A stretch of DNA of 37,446 bases from an uncultured Tateyamaria sp. (GCF_947503385.1 NZ_CANNDO010000015.1:1-37446); one strand, 5' to 3'. Positions 1 to 7,273 are shown, numbered from the stretch's first letter. The notes: a model not told the origin generated them from the sequence alone. A program made the numbers and translations.

Positions 1-77
1 TTATGCCCGCATGGCCGCAGCCCTCGGCGAAGTCGAAGACCAGTATGACGTGGTCCTGTTCGACTGCCCGCCACAGC
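1..77. repeat. Terminal direct repeat, left copy (circular closure)
   Basis: These 77 bases are identical to the last 77 bases of the window (37370-37446). The reading frame of repA runs without a break from the right end into the left end when the two copies are merged. The repeat is therefore an overlap from linearising a circular molecule, not a biological duplication. A length of exactly 77 equals a common assembler k-mer size, which fits an assembly origin. Confidence 0.95.
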
Positions 78-505
78 TGGGCTATCTGACGATGGCGGCG
101 CTTTGCGCCTCCACCTCGGTGATGATCACCATCGTGCCCAACATGCTCGACGTTGCGTCGATGGCGCAGTTCCTGCAAATGAGCGCGGATTTGCTCGACG
201 TGGTCGCCGAGGCTGGCGCACCGATGCAGTTCGATTTCATGCGGTTTCTGATCAACCGCTACGAACCCAATGACGGCCCACAGCAACAGGTCGTGTCCTT
301 TCTGCGCACCCTCTTTGCAGGGGAGGTGATGGTGGCGCCGATGCTGAAATCCACCGCGATCTCCGATGCGGGCCTGACGCAACAGACGATTTACGAAGTC
401 GAGCGGGCGCAATTCAACCGCCAGACCTATGACCGTGCGCTCGAGTCACTGAATGCTGTGAATGACGAGATAGAGCAGCTGCTCCATGATGCCTGGAGAC
501 GATAG
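1..505 (+). CDS. repA: RepA (ParA-type partition ATPase), 3' part; continues from 36693
   Basis: This is the C-terminal part of the plasmid partition ATPase RepA; the 5' part lies at 36693-37446. Joined across the circle, with the 77-base overlap counted once, the protein is about 393 residues, a normal length for RepA of repABC plasmids. The fragment starts within the ATPase fold and carries the Walker B-like stretch VVLFDCPPQLGYLT (residues 14-27 of the ORF that begins at position 11). RepA with RepB moves plasmid copies apart and represses its own operon. Its stop codon at 503-505 is followed directly by the repB ATG at 506, as expected for a translationally coupled repAB operon. Confidence 0.95.
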   Translation, partial: YARMAAALGEVEDQYDVVLFDCPPQLGYLTMAALCASTSVMITIVPNMLDVASMAQFLQMSADLLDVVAEAGAPMQFDFMRFLINRYEPNDGPQQQVVSFLRTLFAGEVMVAPMLKSTAISDAGLTQQTIYEVERAQFNRQTYDRALESLNAVNDEIEQLLHDAWRR

Positions 506-1456
506 ATGGTACGCAAGAACGTATTGAACACCGCCCTGCCCCCGTCCGGTGCAGACCCGAAACGGCCCAAGGCCCCTGCCCCGCGCGGCGCCGTTGGCGC
601 GCTGCAATCCTCGCTGTCCAAGCTACAGGAAAACGCGGTGCAAGAGATTGACGCGGCCCAGATTGACGACGCCGGTGTCGAAGACCGGCTGGGCGACGAT
701 CATGCCGATCACAAGGCGCTGATGGACAGCCTGAAAACCTATGGCCAACAGGTGCCGGTGCTGCTGCGCCCGCACGCCACAGCACGGGGCCGGTTCGAGA
801 TTGTCTACGGGCGCCGCCGCCTGCGCGCGCTCAAGGCATTGGGCCTGCCGGTCAAGGCGATGGTGCGCCAGCTCAGCGATGATGAGCTGATCATGGCGCA
901 GGGACAGGAAAACACCGCCCGTCGTGATCTGAGCTTTGTCGAAAAGGCCAGCTTTGCCGCGCAGCTTGACGCCGAAGGCTATGACCGCGAGACCATCGCC
1001 GCCGCCCTGTCGATCGACCAACCCATGGTGAGCCGGATGCTCAAAGTGGGTCAAGCGGTGCCACTGACGGTCCTGCGCAAAATCGGCCCGGCCCCCGGCA
1101 TTGGTCGCGACCGCTGGCTGGGGCTGGTCAAACTGTTGGAACCACGCGGCGTGCGCACGCGCGCCTTTGCCTTTCTCGACACGCCGGACGCGGTGGCCCT
1201 GTCGTCGGACGCCCGGTTCGAAGCGGTGTTCGCCCGCGCCAAGGCCCCGGCGGCAACAAAAACGGCTGACAAACCCCGCGCCCTGCGGGCGGCGTCGGGC
1301 GCGGTGCTGGGCGACATCCGCCCCAGCCGCAAGGGCGTCACGCTGACCATCACGGGCAAGGACGGGTTCGCCCAGTGGCTCGATGCCCAAGCCGACACGA
1401 TCATCACAGAGCTTCACGACCGCTGGTCCGCCAGCACATCGGAAGAAGAGCAGTAA
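506..1456 (+). CDS. repB: RepB (ParB-type centromere-binding protein)
   Basis: This 316-residue protein is the partition protein that binds parS and couples it to the RepA ATPase. A ParB/Srx-type N-terminal domain is visible at about residues 45-150, with the segments QQVPVLLRPH, YGRRRLRALKALG and QGQENTARRDLSFVEKA. The last contains the ENxxRxDLS signature of ParB proteins. A helix-turn-helix follows near residues 165-190 (IAAALSIDQPMVSRML). The C-terminal half is typical of RepB dimerisation regions. The start codon is the base after the repA stop, so the two are almost certainly co-translated. Downstream lies the antisense RNA that controls repC. Confidence 0.95.
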   Translation: MVRKNVLNTALPPSGADPKRPKAPAPRGAVGALQSSLSKLQENAVQEIDAAQIDDAGVEDRLGDDHADHKALMDSLKTYGQQVPVLLRPHATARGRFEIVYGRRRLRALKALGLPVKAMVRQLSDDELIMAQGQENTARRDLSFVEKASFAAQLDAEGYDRETIAAALSIDQPMVSRMLKVGQAVPLTVLRKIGPAPGIGRDRWLGLVKLLEPRGVRTRAFAFLDTPDAVALSSDARFEAVFARAKAPAATKTADKPRALRAASGAVLGDIRPSRKGVTLTITGKDGFAQWLDAQADTIITELHDRWSASTSEEEQ

Positions 1457-1491
1457 CCAACAAAACCAAGGAGGACACGAGCAGACCCGCA

Positions 1492-1531
1492 GAAAAAAGA
1501 AAAGCCCCCCGAAACGGTGTCCCGGAAGGCC
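1492..1531 (-). terminator. Intrinsic terminator of the ctRNA
   Basis: Read on the minus strand, arms at 1523-1531 (GGCCTTCCG) and 1503-1511 (CGGGGGGCT) form a 9-bp stem in RNA when three G-U pairs are allowed. The loop is 11 bases, and a run of mostly T follows (1492-1502). The G-U pairs make the hairpin stable only in the minus-strand RNA, which supports it as the end of the ctRNA. Confidence 0.85.
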
Positions 1532-1546
1532 CTTCATAAGCTAGCA
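1492..1546 (-). ncRNA. Antisense counter-transcribed RNA (ctRNA / incompatibility RNA)
   Basis: The 171-base gap between repB and repC carries, on the minus strand, a promoter followed about 50 bases later by a strong intrinsic terminator. This is the position, orientation and size of the ctRNA of repABC replicons, which pairs with the repB-repC leader and lowers RepC synthesis to set copy number and incompatibility. The predicted start is near 1546 (about 7 bases past the -10 element) and the end lies in the T-rich run at 1492-1502. No open reading frame explains this stretch. The exact ends are inferred; the arrangement is seen directly. Confidence 0.85.
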
Positions 1547-1551
1547 CCTTT

Positions 1552-1581
1552 GAAGTAGCCCGCAGCACCGCAATCTGTCAA
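1552..1581 (-). promoter_or_regulatory. Promoter of the ctRNA
   Basis: On the minus strand a perfect TTGACA (-35, 1576-1581) is followed after 17 bases by CTACTT (1553-1558) as the -10 element. The start would fall near 1546. A consensus -35 box fits the strong constitutive promoter expected for an antisense RNA. Confidence 0.75.
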
Positions 1582-1627
1582 CTCCGACCGCCGCGTCCGG
1601 GGGCAGAAAACTGTTGTCTCTCGTCAT

Positions 1628-2701
1628 ATGACCATGACCATTCAGGCCCATCGTGATTTTGGGCAGGCCGGGGCGTGCGCGCCCGCCGGACCTGCGACTG
1701 TTGACAAATGGCGGCTGCTGGACGCGCTGACCGACGCCGCCGAAACCTTTGGCATCGGACACCGCCAGATCGGCGTGTTGCGCGCGCTGGTGGGGTTTCA
1801 TCCGCTGCGCCATCTGCCCGTGACCGCCGATCATCTGGTGGTCTACCCATCGAACCGCACGCTAAGCGCGCGACTGGGTGGAATGCCCGACAGCACGATG
1901 CGGCGCCACCTGTCCGCGCTGGTGCGGGCCGGTCTGGTGGCGCGCAGGTCCAGCAGCAATGGCAAGCGGTTCCGGCGGGGCAGGGGGACGGACGAGATTG
2001 CCTTTGGCCTCGACCTCGCCCCCTTGGTCCGTCACGCGGCGATGATCAGAACCGCCGCCCGCACCGCGCAGGACGCGGCGGAGACACTTGCCGCCAAGCG
2101 GGCCGAACTGCTTGCCCTGCGCCATGCCTTGCGCCAACAGGCCCCGGCGCAACACGCCACCTTCCTCGCTGATCTGGCCCGTGCCCTGCGCCGCGCGCTG
2201 TCGCTTGATGCGCTGATGCACCTGATCACAGAGCTAAAGACACGTTTGTCAGCCGTCACCGTGTCAAAAAAAATGAGCACCAGTGACAGCGAAAATGAGC
2301 GGCACATAGAACAGCAAGACAGAAAGAAAAAGGGGCAGGGGGCAGAGCAGCCGGAAACCGTGACGCCAGCGGAACTGGATCACCTATGCCATGAAAGGCG
2401 CAGCTTTTTTGTCGATCCGTTGCAAAGCTGGTCAGACGTGGCGCAGGCCGCTGATGTGGTGGCCCCAATGCTGGGCATCGACGGTGACACAAGACGCAGG
2501 ACAGAGATGCGGCATGGTCGCCTCGCCACGGCCATTGCCATCCTTTATGTGTTGGAACAGGGCGGGACCGTAGACAACCCGGGCGGCTACCTACGGTCCT
2601 TGTCTGATCGACCCGATATGCTGGCGGCGACGGTGACGGCCCTCAAATCCCGGCAATTGTCAGCTGACAATCCGCAAATCATAAGTATATCAACGACTTA
2701 G
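1628..2701 (+). CDS. repC: RepC replication initiator
   Basis: This 357-residue protein is the replication initiator of the repABC replicon. The N-terminal half (about residues 25-180) is the winged-helix RepC domain, with segments such as VYPSNRTLSARLGGMPDSTMRRHLSAL and a charged stretch that follows. A low-complexity linker rich in Ser, Glu, Gln and Lys follows at about residues 210-245, encoded by unusually AT-rich DNA, then a second domain. The ATG at 1628 has no good ribosome-binding site directly upstream, which is usual where the ctRNA region controls access to repC. The gene ends at 2701, overlapping the stop codon of the convergent regulator gene by four bases. Confidence 0.95.
   Translation: MTMTIQAHRDFGQAGACAPAGPATVDKWRLLDALTDAAETFGIGHRQIGVLRALVGFHPLRHLPVTADHLVVYPSNRTLSARLGGMPDSTMRRHLSALVRAGLVARRSSSNGKRFRRGRGTDEIAFGLDLAPLVRHAAMIRTAARTAQDAAETLAAKRAELLALRHALRQQAPAQHATFLADLARALRRALSLDALMHLITELKTRLSAVTVSKKMSTSDSENERHIEQQDRKKKGQGAEQPETVTPAELDHLCHERRSFFVDPLQSWSDVAQAADVVAPMLGIDGDTRRRTEMRHGRLATAIAILYVLEQGGTVDNPGGYLRSLSDRPDMLAATVTALKSRQLSADNPQIISISTT
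2225..2345. other. Candidate replication origin (oriV) inside repC
   Basis: This stretch of repC is strongly AT-rich compared with its surroundings, with runs such as TCAAAAAAAATGAG and AAGAAAAAGG, and it encodes a low-complexity linker. In studied repABC plasmids the origin lies inside repC in an AT-rich region. The assignment rests on position and base composition only. Confidence 0.5.
2656..2671. other. Candidate parS partition site
   Basis: ATTGTCAGCTGACAAT is a perfect 16-bp palindrome within the last 50 bases of repC. Its form (TT at positions 2-3, central GC, AA at 14-15) matches the repABC centromere pattern GTTNNNNGCNNNNAAC except for the outermost base pair. It is the only perfect palindrome of this kind I noticed near the replicon. 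Partition sites in this plasmid family are known to lie upstream of repA, between genes or near the end of repC. Confidence 0.65.
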
Positions 2702-3426
2702 ATCAGCGGGCGTTTGACATTTGGCGCATCTTCGGCCTGTGCCAGCTCTGCCAGCCGTGTCGGATTGTGCACCGTCAGCTGGTTTTCCGAAAGCGTCACA
2801 ATCTGATCCTCGCGCAGGCGCGCCAGCGTCTTGTTGGTATGCACCAGTGACAGACCCATGGCGTCCGCCAGATCCTGTTGGCGATAGGGCAGGGGGACGG
2901 TGTTGCCGGTCTGCTGTTTGACCGCCGTCAGCCGGGTGTAGAAGCGGTGCAGCGCCCAAGACACCTTTGCACGCGCATCCAACTGACCCACAGCGGCAAG
3001 CGCCTCGCCCAGAAACACCTCTTCGGTGGCGGCGATGCGGGTCAGGTCATAGGCGCGGGCCGGATGCGATTTGAACAGGGTCCACAACTCGGACCGGTTA
3101 AAGGTGCACAGCCGCATCGCGGTTGACGCTTCGACCGAGTGGCTCATCTCGGACATCACCCCGGCCTGTAGCCCGATAAAGTCGCCGGGCAGCACAAACC
3201 CGATCACCTGACGGCGCCCGTCAGCGAGTGTCTTGTAACGCAGTCCCATGCCGCGAAGGCATGTAAACAGATGGGTGGAGGATTGGCCCTGCGCCATGAT
3301 CTCGGTGCCGGGCTGCGCTTCCAGCTCACCGGTCTTGAACCGTTCCATAAATGACACTTCGGATGCGCTCATCTCTTCGAAGGCATCCAGTTTCCGCAAA
3401 GGGCAATTGTTGCAATCAGTCGACAT
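2698..3426 (-). CDS. Crp/Fnr-family transcriptional regulator
   Basis: This 242-residue protein has the Crp/Fnr layout: an N-terminal cyclic-nucleotide-binding fold (about residues 25-140, with LPGDFIGLQAG at 79-89) and a C-terminal helix-turn-helix (about 180-206, YRQQDLADAMGLSLVHTNKT). It opens with CNNC (C5, C8) and also has C56 and C107. The spacing differs from the three clustered N-terminal cysteines of canonical oxygen-sensing FNR, so an iron-sulfur cluster is possible but not shown. It is convergent with repC and divergent from a degenerate receiver gene. Neither an FNR-like palindrome nor an EcfG-type promoter was found upstream. Its targets are unknown. Confidence 0.85.
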   Translation of the reverse strand: MSTDCNNCPLRKLDAFEEMSASEVSFMERFKTGELEAQPGTEIMAQGQSSTHLFTCLRGMGLRYKTLADGRRQVIGFVLPGDFIGLQAGVMSEMSHSVEASTAMRLCTFNRSELWTLFKSHPARAYDLTRIAATEEVFLGEALAAVGQLDARAKVSWALHRFYTRLTAVKQQTGNTVPLPYRQQDLADAMGLSLVHTNKTLARLREDQIVTLSENQLTVHNPTRLAELAQAEDAPNVKRPLI

Positions 3427-3510
3427 ATTTTTCCCGCTGGTATGTCACAGTTTAATTCATGTAGCGCGAATCTGTGCCAACACAGGGGTTCCTAAAGCAC
3501 ATGGTGGCCT

Positions 3511-3882
3511 ATGAACCGTCGCGATCTGATACCGCGTCAAGCGTTGGTAATTGGAAACAACGCCGTCGAAGTGATGGACATCGATGAATATCTGCGCGGC
3601 CATGGTTGGTCTGCGACGATGATCGTTGATGGTGTCTCGCAGGCTGTGCGGGCGTTTGAACGCCTCGCGCGGCCCTTTGATCTGGTCGTGCTGGCGGCCC
3701 CGCACACCGATCCTGCCGCGCTCAGCTTTATCCGGTCGTGTACCGAAGAAGGATGCCCGGTGATCGTAGTAAATGGTGCGTTGGCGACCGCGCAGCCCGG
3801 TCAGATCGTTCTGATGACCCGCCCGTTCATTGACAGTGATCTGGACGAGGCCATGTCCACGCTTGGTCTTGTCTACGCGTAG
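3511..3882 (+). CDS. Degenerate receiver-domain protein (pseudo-receiver)
   Basis: This 123-residue protein has the pattern of a lone response-regulator receiver domain: an opening beta strand (ALVIGNN, 11-17), a central strand (DLVVLAAPHTDPAAL, 57-71) and a late strand followed by RPF (104-106), where receivers have KPF. The acidic pocket after the first strand is missing, the phosphate-accepting Asp is replaced by Ala near position 62, and the conserved Lys is Arg104. It should not be phosphorylated in the normal way and may act through protein contact. It could instead be a decaying gene, but the frame is intact. It sits between the Crp/Fnr gene and a stress-promoter region. Confidence 0.6.
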   Translation: MNRRDLIPRQALVIGNNAVEVMDIDEYLRGHGWSATMIVDGVSQAVRAFERLARPFDLVVLAAPHTDPAALSFIRSCTEEGCPVIVVNGALATAQPGQIVLMTRPFIDSDLDEAMSTLGLVYA

Positions 3883-3907
3883 ATGCGTGGCGGTGCGTAA
3901 GGGGCAT
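3827..3907 (-). CDS. Possible 26-residue small protein or antisense RNA under EcfG-type promoter
   Basis: A short frame begins with ATG at 3907-3905 and encodes 26 residues (MPLTHRHASTRRQDQA at its start; basic, no membrane segment). It lies antisense to the end of the receiver-like gene. The support is upstream: a full EcfG-type promoter at 3941-3966 on this strand and a strong ribosome-binding site AAAGGAGACACGTC next to the ATG. That leader nearly matches the one before csbD. Promoter, leader length and binding site follow the pattern of the other stress genes here. Whether the peptide or only the RNA matters cannot be told from sequence. Confidence 0.4.
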   Translation of the reverse strand: MPLTHRHASTRRQDQAWTWPRPDHCQ

Positions 3908-3940
3908 GACGTGTCTCCTTTTTGATCGTTACGGGTCCTC

Positions 3941-3966
3941 AACGGGGCGCACGGGCGATTGGTTCC
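3941..3966 (-). promoter_or_regulatory. EcfG-type promoter facing the 26-residue ORF
   Basis: On the minus strand GGAAC (3962-3966), 17 bases, then CGTT (3941-3944). It matches the known EcfG consensus and lies back to back with the plus-strand promoter at 3978-4002, 11 bp away. Confidence 0.65.
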
Positions 3967-3977
3967 AAACCGATGCG

Positions 3978-4002
3978 GGAACTTTCCGGCCAGCGGCACG
4001 TT
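3978..4002 (+). promoter_or_regulatory. EcfG-type promoter of the DUF1328 gene
   Basis: GGAAC (3978-3982), 16 bases, CGTT (3999-4002): an exact match to the EcfG consensus. The start codon of the DUF1328 gene follows about 30 bases later, after a GGA-rich binding site. Confidence 0.8.
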
Positions 4003-4033
4003 GAGGTGCCGAAGCCACATGAAAGGAAACGCT

Positions 4034-4198
4034 ATGTTGTCATGGTCCCTGTTGTTTCTGGCCATCGCGCTGGTGGCCGCCGTCTTTGGATTCGGTGGCA
4101 TTGCCGCGACATCCGCCGGGATTGCACAAATCCTGTTCGTCTTGTTCATCGTGCTGTTCGCCGTAACGCTGCTGATGCGTTTCGTCCGCGGACGCTGA
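4034..4198 (+). CDS. DUF1328 small membrane protein
   Basis: This 54-residue protein is almost entirely two membrane-spanning stretches ([20 protein letters not shown] and [19 protein letters not shown]) joined by a short Gly/Ala/Thr turn and ending in RFVRGR. This is the DUF1328 (YtjA) family; its biochemical role is unknown. The ATG at 4034 was chosen because GAAAGGAAAC ends just upstream and the family starts at this residue; the frame is open further upstream, but that part crosses the promoter. The gene has an exact EcfG-type promoter and is followed by a strong hairpin before gdhA. Confidence 0.85.
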   Translation: MLSWSLLFLAIALVAAVFGFGGIAATSAGIAQILFVLFIVLFAVTLLMRFVRGR

Positions 4199-4217
4199 AC
4201 GACATGAACATGTCATA

Positions 4218-4251
4218 GGGTCGGCACCTGTATCGGGTGCCGACCCTTTTT
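4218..4251 (+). terminator. Intrinsic terminator or attenuator between DUF1328 gene and gdhA
   Basis: Arms at 4218-4228 (GGGTCGGCACC) and 4236-4246 form a perfect 11-bp stem with a 7-base loop, followed by TTTTT. Only 23 bases separate the T run from the gdhA start, leaving little room for a separate promoter, so partial read-through into gdhA is plausible. Confidence 0.85.
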
Positions 4252-4274
4252 ACGTATTTGACAAAGGAGTCCAC

Positions 4275-5618
4275 ATGGACCGCGCCACCGCCCTGACTGA
4301 ACTGTTCCTCGAAAGCCTGTCCGCCGAGGATCAGGACCTGCCCAACCTGCGACAAGCCATAACCGAGGTGGCTGCAGATGTGATCACCGTCGAAAAGAAC
4401 GATGCCGACTGGGCTGCGGCGCGGGTGCTGCGGCGGTTGGTCGAACCGGATCGGGTGATTTCGTTTTCGGTGACGTGGACGGACGATGCGGGCGATGTGC
4501 AGGTGAACCGGGGCTGGCGTGTGCAAGCCTCGAACGCGATTGGCCCTTACAAGGGCGGGCTGCGGTTCCACCCGGATGTGACGCTGGATGACCTGCGGTT
4601 TCTCGCCTTTGAGCAATGTTTCAAGAACGCGCTGACCGGGCTGCCGCTGGGCGGGGGCAAGGGTGGCGCCGATTTCGACCCGCGCGGCAAATCCGACGCC
4701 GAGGTTATGCGCTTTTGTCAGGCGTTCATGCGCCAGCTTGCGCCGCATATCGGGCCGGACCGCGATGTGCCTGCGGGTGACATCAACGTCGGCGCGCGCG
4801 AGATCGGATATATGTTTGGCGCGTGGAGCGCGGCGTCCGGCACCTATGCCGGGGCCATGACCGGCAAGGGCCTGTCCTATGGCGGATCCGAAGTGCGCAC
4901 CGAGGCGACGGGCTACGGGCTGATCTATTTTGTGCAGGCCATGCTGGCGCGGGCGGGTCGCGATCTGTCGGAGCAGCGCATCGCCATTTCCGGCAAGGGC
5001 AACGTGGCTATTCACGCCGCACGCAAGGCACTGGCCGAGCGCGGCAAGGTTGTCACCCTGTCGGACACGTCTGGCACGCTTTACGACCCCGACGGGCTGG
5101 ACCCTGCCGCCATTGACTGGGTGGCGGCCCAAAAGGCTGCGGGCGGTGATCTGTCCGACCCGCCCGCCACGCTGCGCGCGACGTTCGAGGCGGATGCGCA
5201 GCCATGGAGCTTTGAGGCTGACATCGCGCTGCCCTGCGCCACCCAGAACGAGATTGACGAAGACGCCGCCAAGGCGCTGGTGGACAACGGTGTGACCGTG
5301 CTGGCCGAGGGGGCCAACATGCCCACGACCGCAGGCGCGCTTAAGGTGCTGCGCAAGGCGGGCGTGCTTTATGCGCCGGGCAAGGCCGCGAACGCGGGCG
5401 GCGTTGCCGTCAGCGGCCTTGAAATGAGCCAGATGAGCCACCGTCGCTTTATGTCTGCCGAAGAGGTGGATCAGGCGCTGCGCACCCTCATGTCCGACAT
5501 TCACGACCGTGTCGCTGCCGAAGGGCAGGGGGGCGGCTCTGTTGATTACGCGCGTGGCGCGAACCTTGCGGGCTACCGCAGACTTGCCCGCGCCATCACG
5601 GCACAGGGGGTTCTGTGA
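4275..5618 (+). CDS. gdhA: Glutamate dehydrogenase (Glu/Leu/Phe/Val dehydrogenase family, NADP-type)
   Basis: This 447-residue enzyme interconverts glutamate with 2-oxoglutarate and ammonia in the cytoplasm. The N-terminal catalytic domain shows the family motifs GPYKGGLRFHPDV, LPLGGGKGGADFDP (substrate-binding lysines) and VPAGDINVGAREIGYMFG (catalytic Asp). A nucleotide-binding domain follows (ISGKGNVAIHAARKA). Length and motifs fit the hexameric biosynthetic-type enzyme, usually NADP-linked; cofactor choice is inferred. The ATG is preceded by AAAGGAGTCCAC. Its stop overlaps the start of the next gene, so the two are co-translated. Histidine breakdown by the hut genes on this plasmid would deliver glutamate, so this enzyme may work in the catabolic direction. 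Confidence 0.92.
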   Translation: MDRATALTELFLESLSAEDQDLPNLRQAITEVAADVITVEKNDADWAAARVLRRLVEPDRVISFSVTWTDDAGDVQVNRGWRVQASNAIGPYKGGLRFHPDVTLDDLRFLAFEQCFKNALTGLPLGGGKGGADFDPRGKSDAEVMRFCQAFMRQLAPHIGPDRDVPAGDINVGAREIGYMFGAWSAASGTYAGAMTGKGLSYGGSEVRTEATGYGLIYFVQAMLARAGRDLSEQRIAISGKGNVAIHAARKALAERGKVVTLSDTSGTLYDPDGLDPAAIDWVAAQKAAGGDLSDPPATLRATFEADAQPWSFEADIALPCATQNEIDEDAAKALVDNGVTVLAEGANMPTTAGALKVLRKAGVLYAPGKAANAGGVAVSGLEMSQMSHRRFMSAEEVDQALRTLMSDIHDRVAAEGQGGGSVDYARGANLAGYRRLARAITAQGVL

Positions 5619-7273
5619 TGCCCAAAGACACCACACCGACAGGCGCGCAGGTCCTCGTGGACTGCCTTGTTTCCGCTGAAATAGACACTGTTTTCGGCGT
5701 TCCCGGCGAAGAAACAACCGAGGTGATGGCGGCGCTTGACGCGTCGGGCATCGACTTTGTCCTGTGCCGCAATGAACAGGGGGCGGCGTTTATGGCGTCG
5801 GTCCACGGACGGCTGACCGGGCGGCCGGGTGTCTGTCTGGCCACGCTGGGGCCGGGGGCCACCAACCTTGTCACCGGGGTGGCGGATGCGCAGTTGGACC
5901 ATGTGCCGCTGATCGCCATCACAGGGCAGGGCGCGCGGGATCGTCTGGGCCGGATGAGCCACCAGATGATCGACCTTGAGGCTTTGTTCGCGCCCATCAC
6001 CAAGCTGAGCCGCACCATTCTGATGCCCGATGACATTCCGGCCAGTTTCGCAGAGGCGATGCGCCTTGCGCTTGATGGGCGGCCCGGTGCGGTGCACCTG
6101 TGCCTGCCCGAAGACGTGGCGGCAGCGCCCTGCGCCTCCACACCTCTGCCGGTGCGCACGCCGCCGCAGATCCGCGCCGGTCAGGACGATTTGCAGGCGG
6201 TCGCGGACCGTTTGGCGCAAGCGCAGCGTCCCGTGATCGTCGCGGGCGCCGGGGCGGTGCGGGACGGCGCAGCCGAAGCCGTGCGCATGTTTGCCGAGAC
6301 GACCGGCGTGCCGGTGGCGACCACCTTTATGGCCAAGGGTATCCTGCCGCCTGATCACGACGCCACGCTGTTCTCTGTTGGCCAAAGCGAGGAGGACTGG
6401 ACCGATCTGGCGTTGCAGGCGGCGGACCTGATCCTGCTTATCGGATTTGACGCGGTGGAATATCCGCCGCTGGGCCTTGGCGGTGATGCGGAGGTTTGCG
6501 TGATCGACACCGACCCGCCGCGCGCCGACACCGGGTTGGAGATTTCCGCCAGCGCTGTTGGTGACATCGGGCACAGCCTGACGGATATGCGCCTGCGGCT
6601 AAAGGGGCAACGCTGGGCGCCCGTGCCCGCCTTTGTCGCTGCGCGGGACGGGATGCGCCTTGCCATGGAGCGGCGGCTGACCGGGGATGACACCGGTGCG
6701 GTTGCGCCTACAGACATATGCCGGGTGGTGACGTCCGCCCTGCGCCCCGAGGATACGGTCCTGTCCGGGGTGGGGATGCACAAGCTGTGGATCGCGCGGC
6801 ATGTGCAACCGCTGCGCGCAGGCCAGTTGATCGTGCCAAACGGGCTGGCGGGCATGGGCCTTGCCCTGCCCGGAGCGGTCGCGGCGGCGCGGTTGCAGGA
6901 CACGGGCCGCGTGCTGGCCATCTGCGGCGACGGTGACGTGATGATGAACGTCCAAGAGATGGAGACGATCACCCGTCTGGGACTGCGCCTGACGGTGATG
7001 GTCTGGGTCGACGGGGGGCTGGGCCTGATCGACGACCATCAGGGCGAAGAGGGGCCCGATTTCCCCTTTGCCAACCCGATGTGGGGCCAGTTGGCGCGGG
7101 CCTTTGGCTGGACCTTTGCGCCGGTCACGGGTCTGGGCGATCTGCCGATGCTGCTGCGCGCCGCGCTGAGCGCCGAGGGACCCACATTGCTGACGGTGCC
7201 GGTGGATTATGCCGCCGCCGGTCACATGCCCGCACGCGATTTGAATCTTTCGGGGAACTCTGACGCGGCTTGA
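5618..7273 (+). CDS. Thiamine-diphosphate enzyme, acetolactate synthase-like
   Basis: This 551-residue protein has the three-domain layout of acetolactate synthase and relatives. An N-terminal domain carries the catalytic Glu in NEQGAAFMA and the block TLGPGATNLVTGVADAQLDHVPL. A central domain follows, then a C-terminal cofactor site GDGDVMMNVQEMET. It best resembles catabolic, FAD-independent-type large subunits; no regulatory small subunit gene is near. Other carboligases or decarboxylases of this superfamily remain possible. The ATG at 5618 overlaps the gdhA stop (TGATG); a GTG three bases earlier is less likely. The dps promoter lies inside its last codons. Confidence 0.8.
   Translation: MPKDTTPTGAQVLVDCLVSAEIDTVFGVPGEETTEVMAALDASGIDFVLCRNEQGAAFMASVHGRLTGRPGVCLATLGPGATNLVTGVADAQLDHVPLIAITGQGARDRLGRMSHQMIDLEALFAPITKLSRTILMPDDIPASFAEAMRLALDGRPGAVHLCLPEDVAAAPCASTPLPVRTPPQIRAGQDDLQAVADRLAQAQRPVIVAGAGAVRDGAAEAVRMFAETTGVPVATTFMAKGILPPDHDATLFSVGQSEEDWTDLALQAADLILLIGFDAVEYPPLGLGGDAEVCVIDTDPPRADTGLEISASAVGDIGHSLTDMRLRLKGQRWAPVPAFVAARDGMRLAMERRLTGDDTGAVAPTDICRVVTSALRPEDTVLSGVGMHKLWIARHVQPLRAGQLIVPNGLAGMGLALPGAVAAARLQDTGRVLAICGDGDVMMNVQEMETITRLGLRLTVMVWVDGGLGLIDDHQGEEGPDFPFANPMWGQLARAFGWTFAPVTGLGDLPMLLRAALSAEGPTLLTVPVDYAAAGHMPARDLNLSGNSDAA

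Noticed and set aside
3427..3510. EcfG-type promoter for the Crp/Fnr gene (minus-strand GGAAC near 3491-3495)
   Set aside because: No CGTT-like element follows at 16-17 bases (ATTC/TTCG instead).
3457..4149. 230-codon minus-strand frame covering the receiver gene and the EcfG promoters
   Set aside because: No ribosome site at its start, it reads through two promoter motifs, and its composition is that of a shadow. Only the separate 26-codon frame has supporting signals.
4258..4263. TTGACA just upstream of gdhA as a -35 box
   Set aside because: It is 12 bases from the start codon, so a -10 and start site would fall inside the gene, and it overlaps the ribosome site region.
4146..5717. Long open frame on the minus strand (523 codons) opposite gdhA
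   Set aside because: It lies fully opposite a clear glutamate dehydrogenase and has the Arg/His/Gly-rich composition of a shadow frame in GC-rich DNA.
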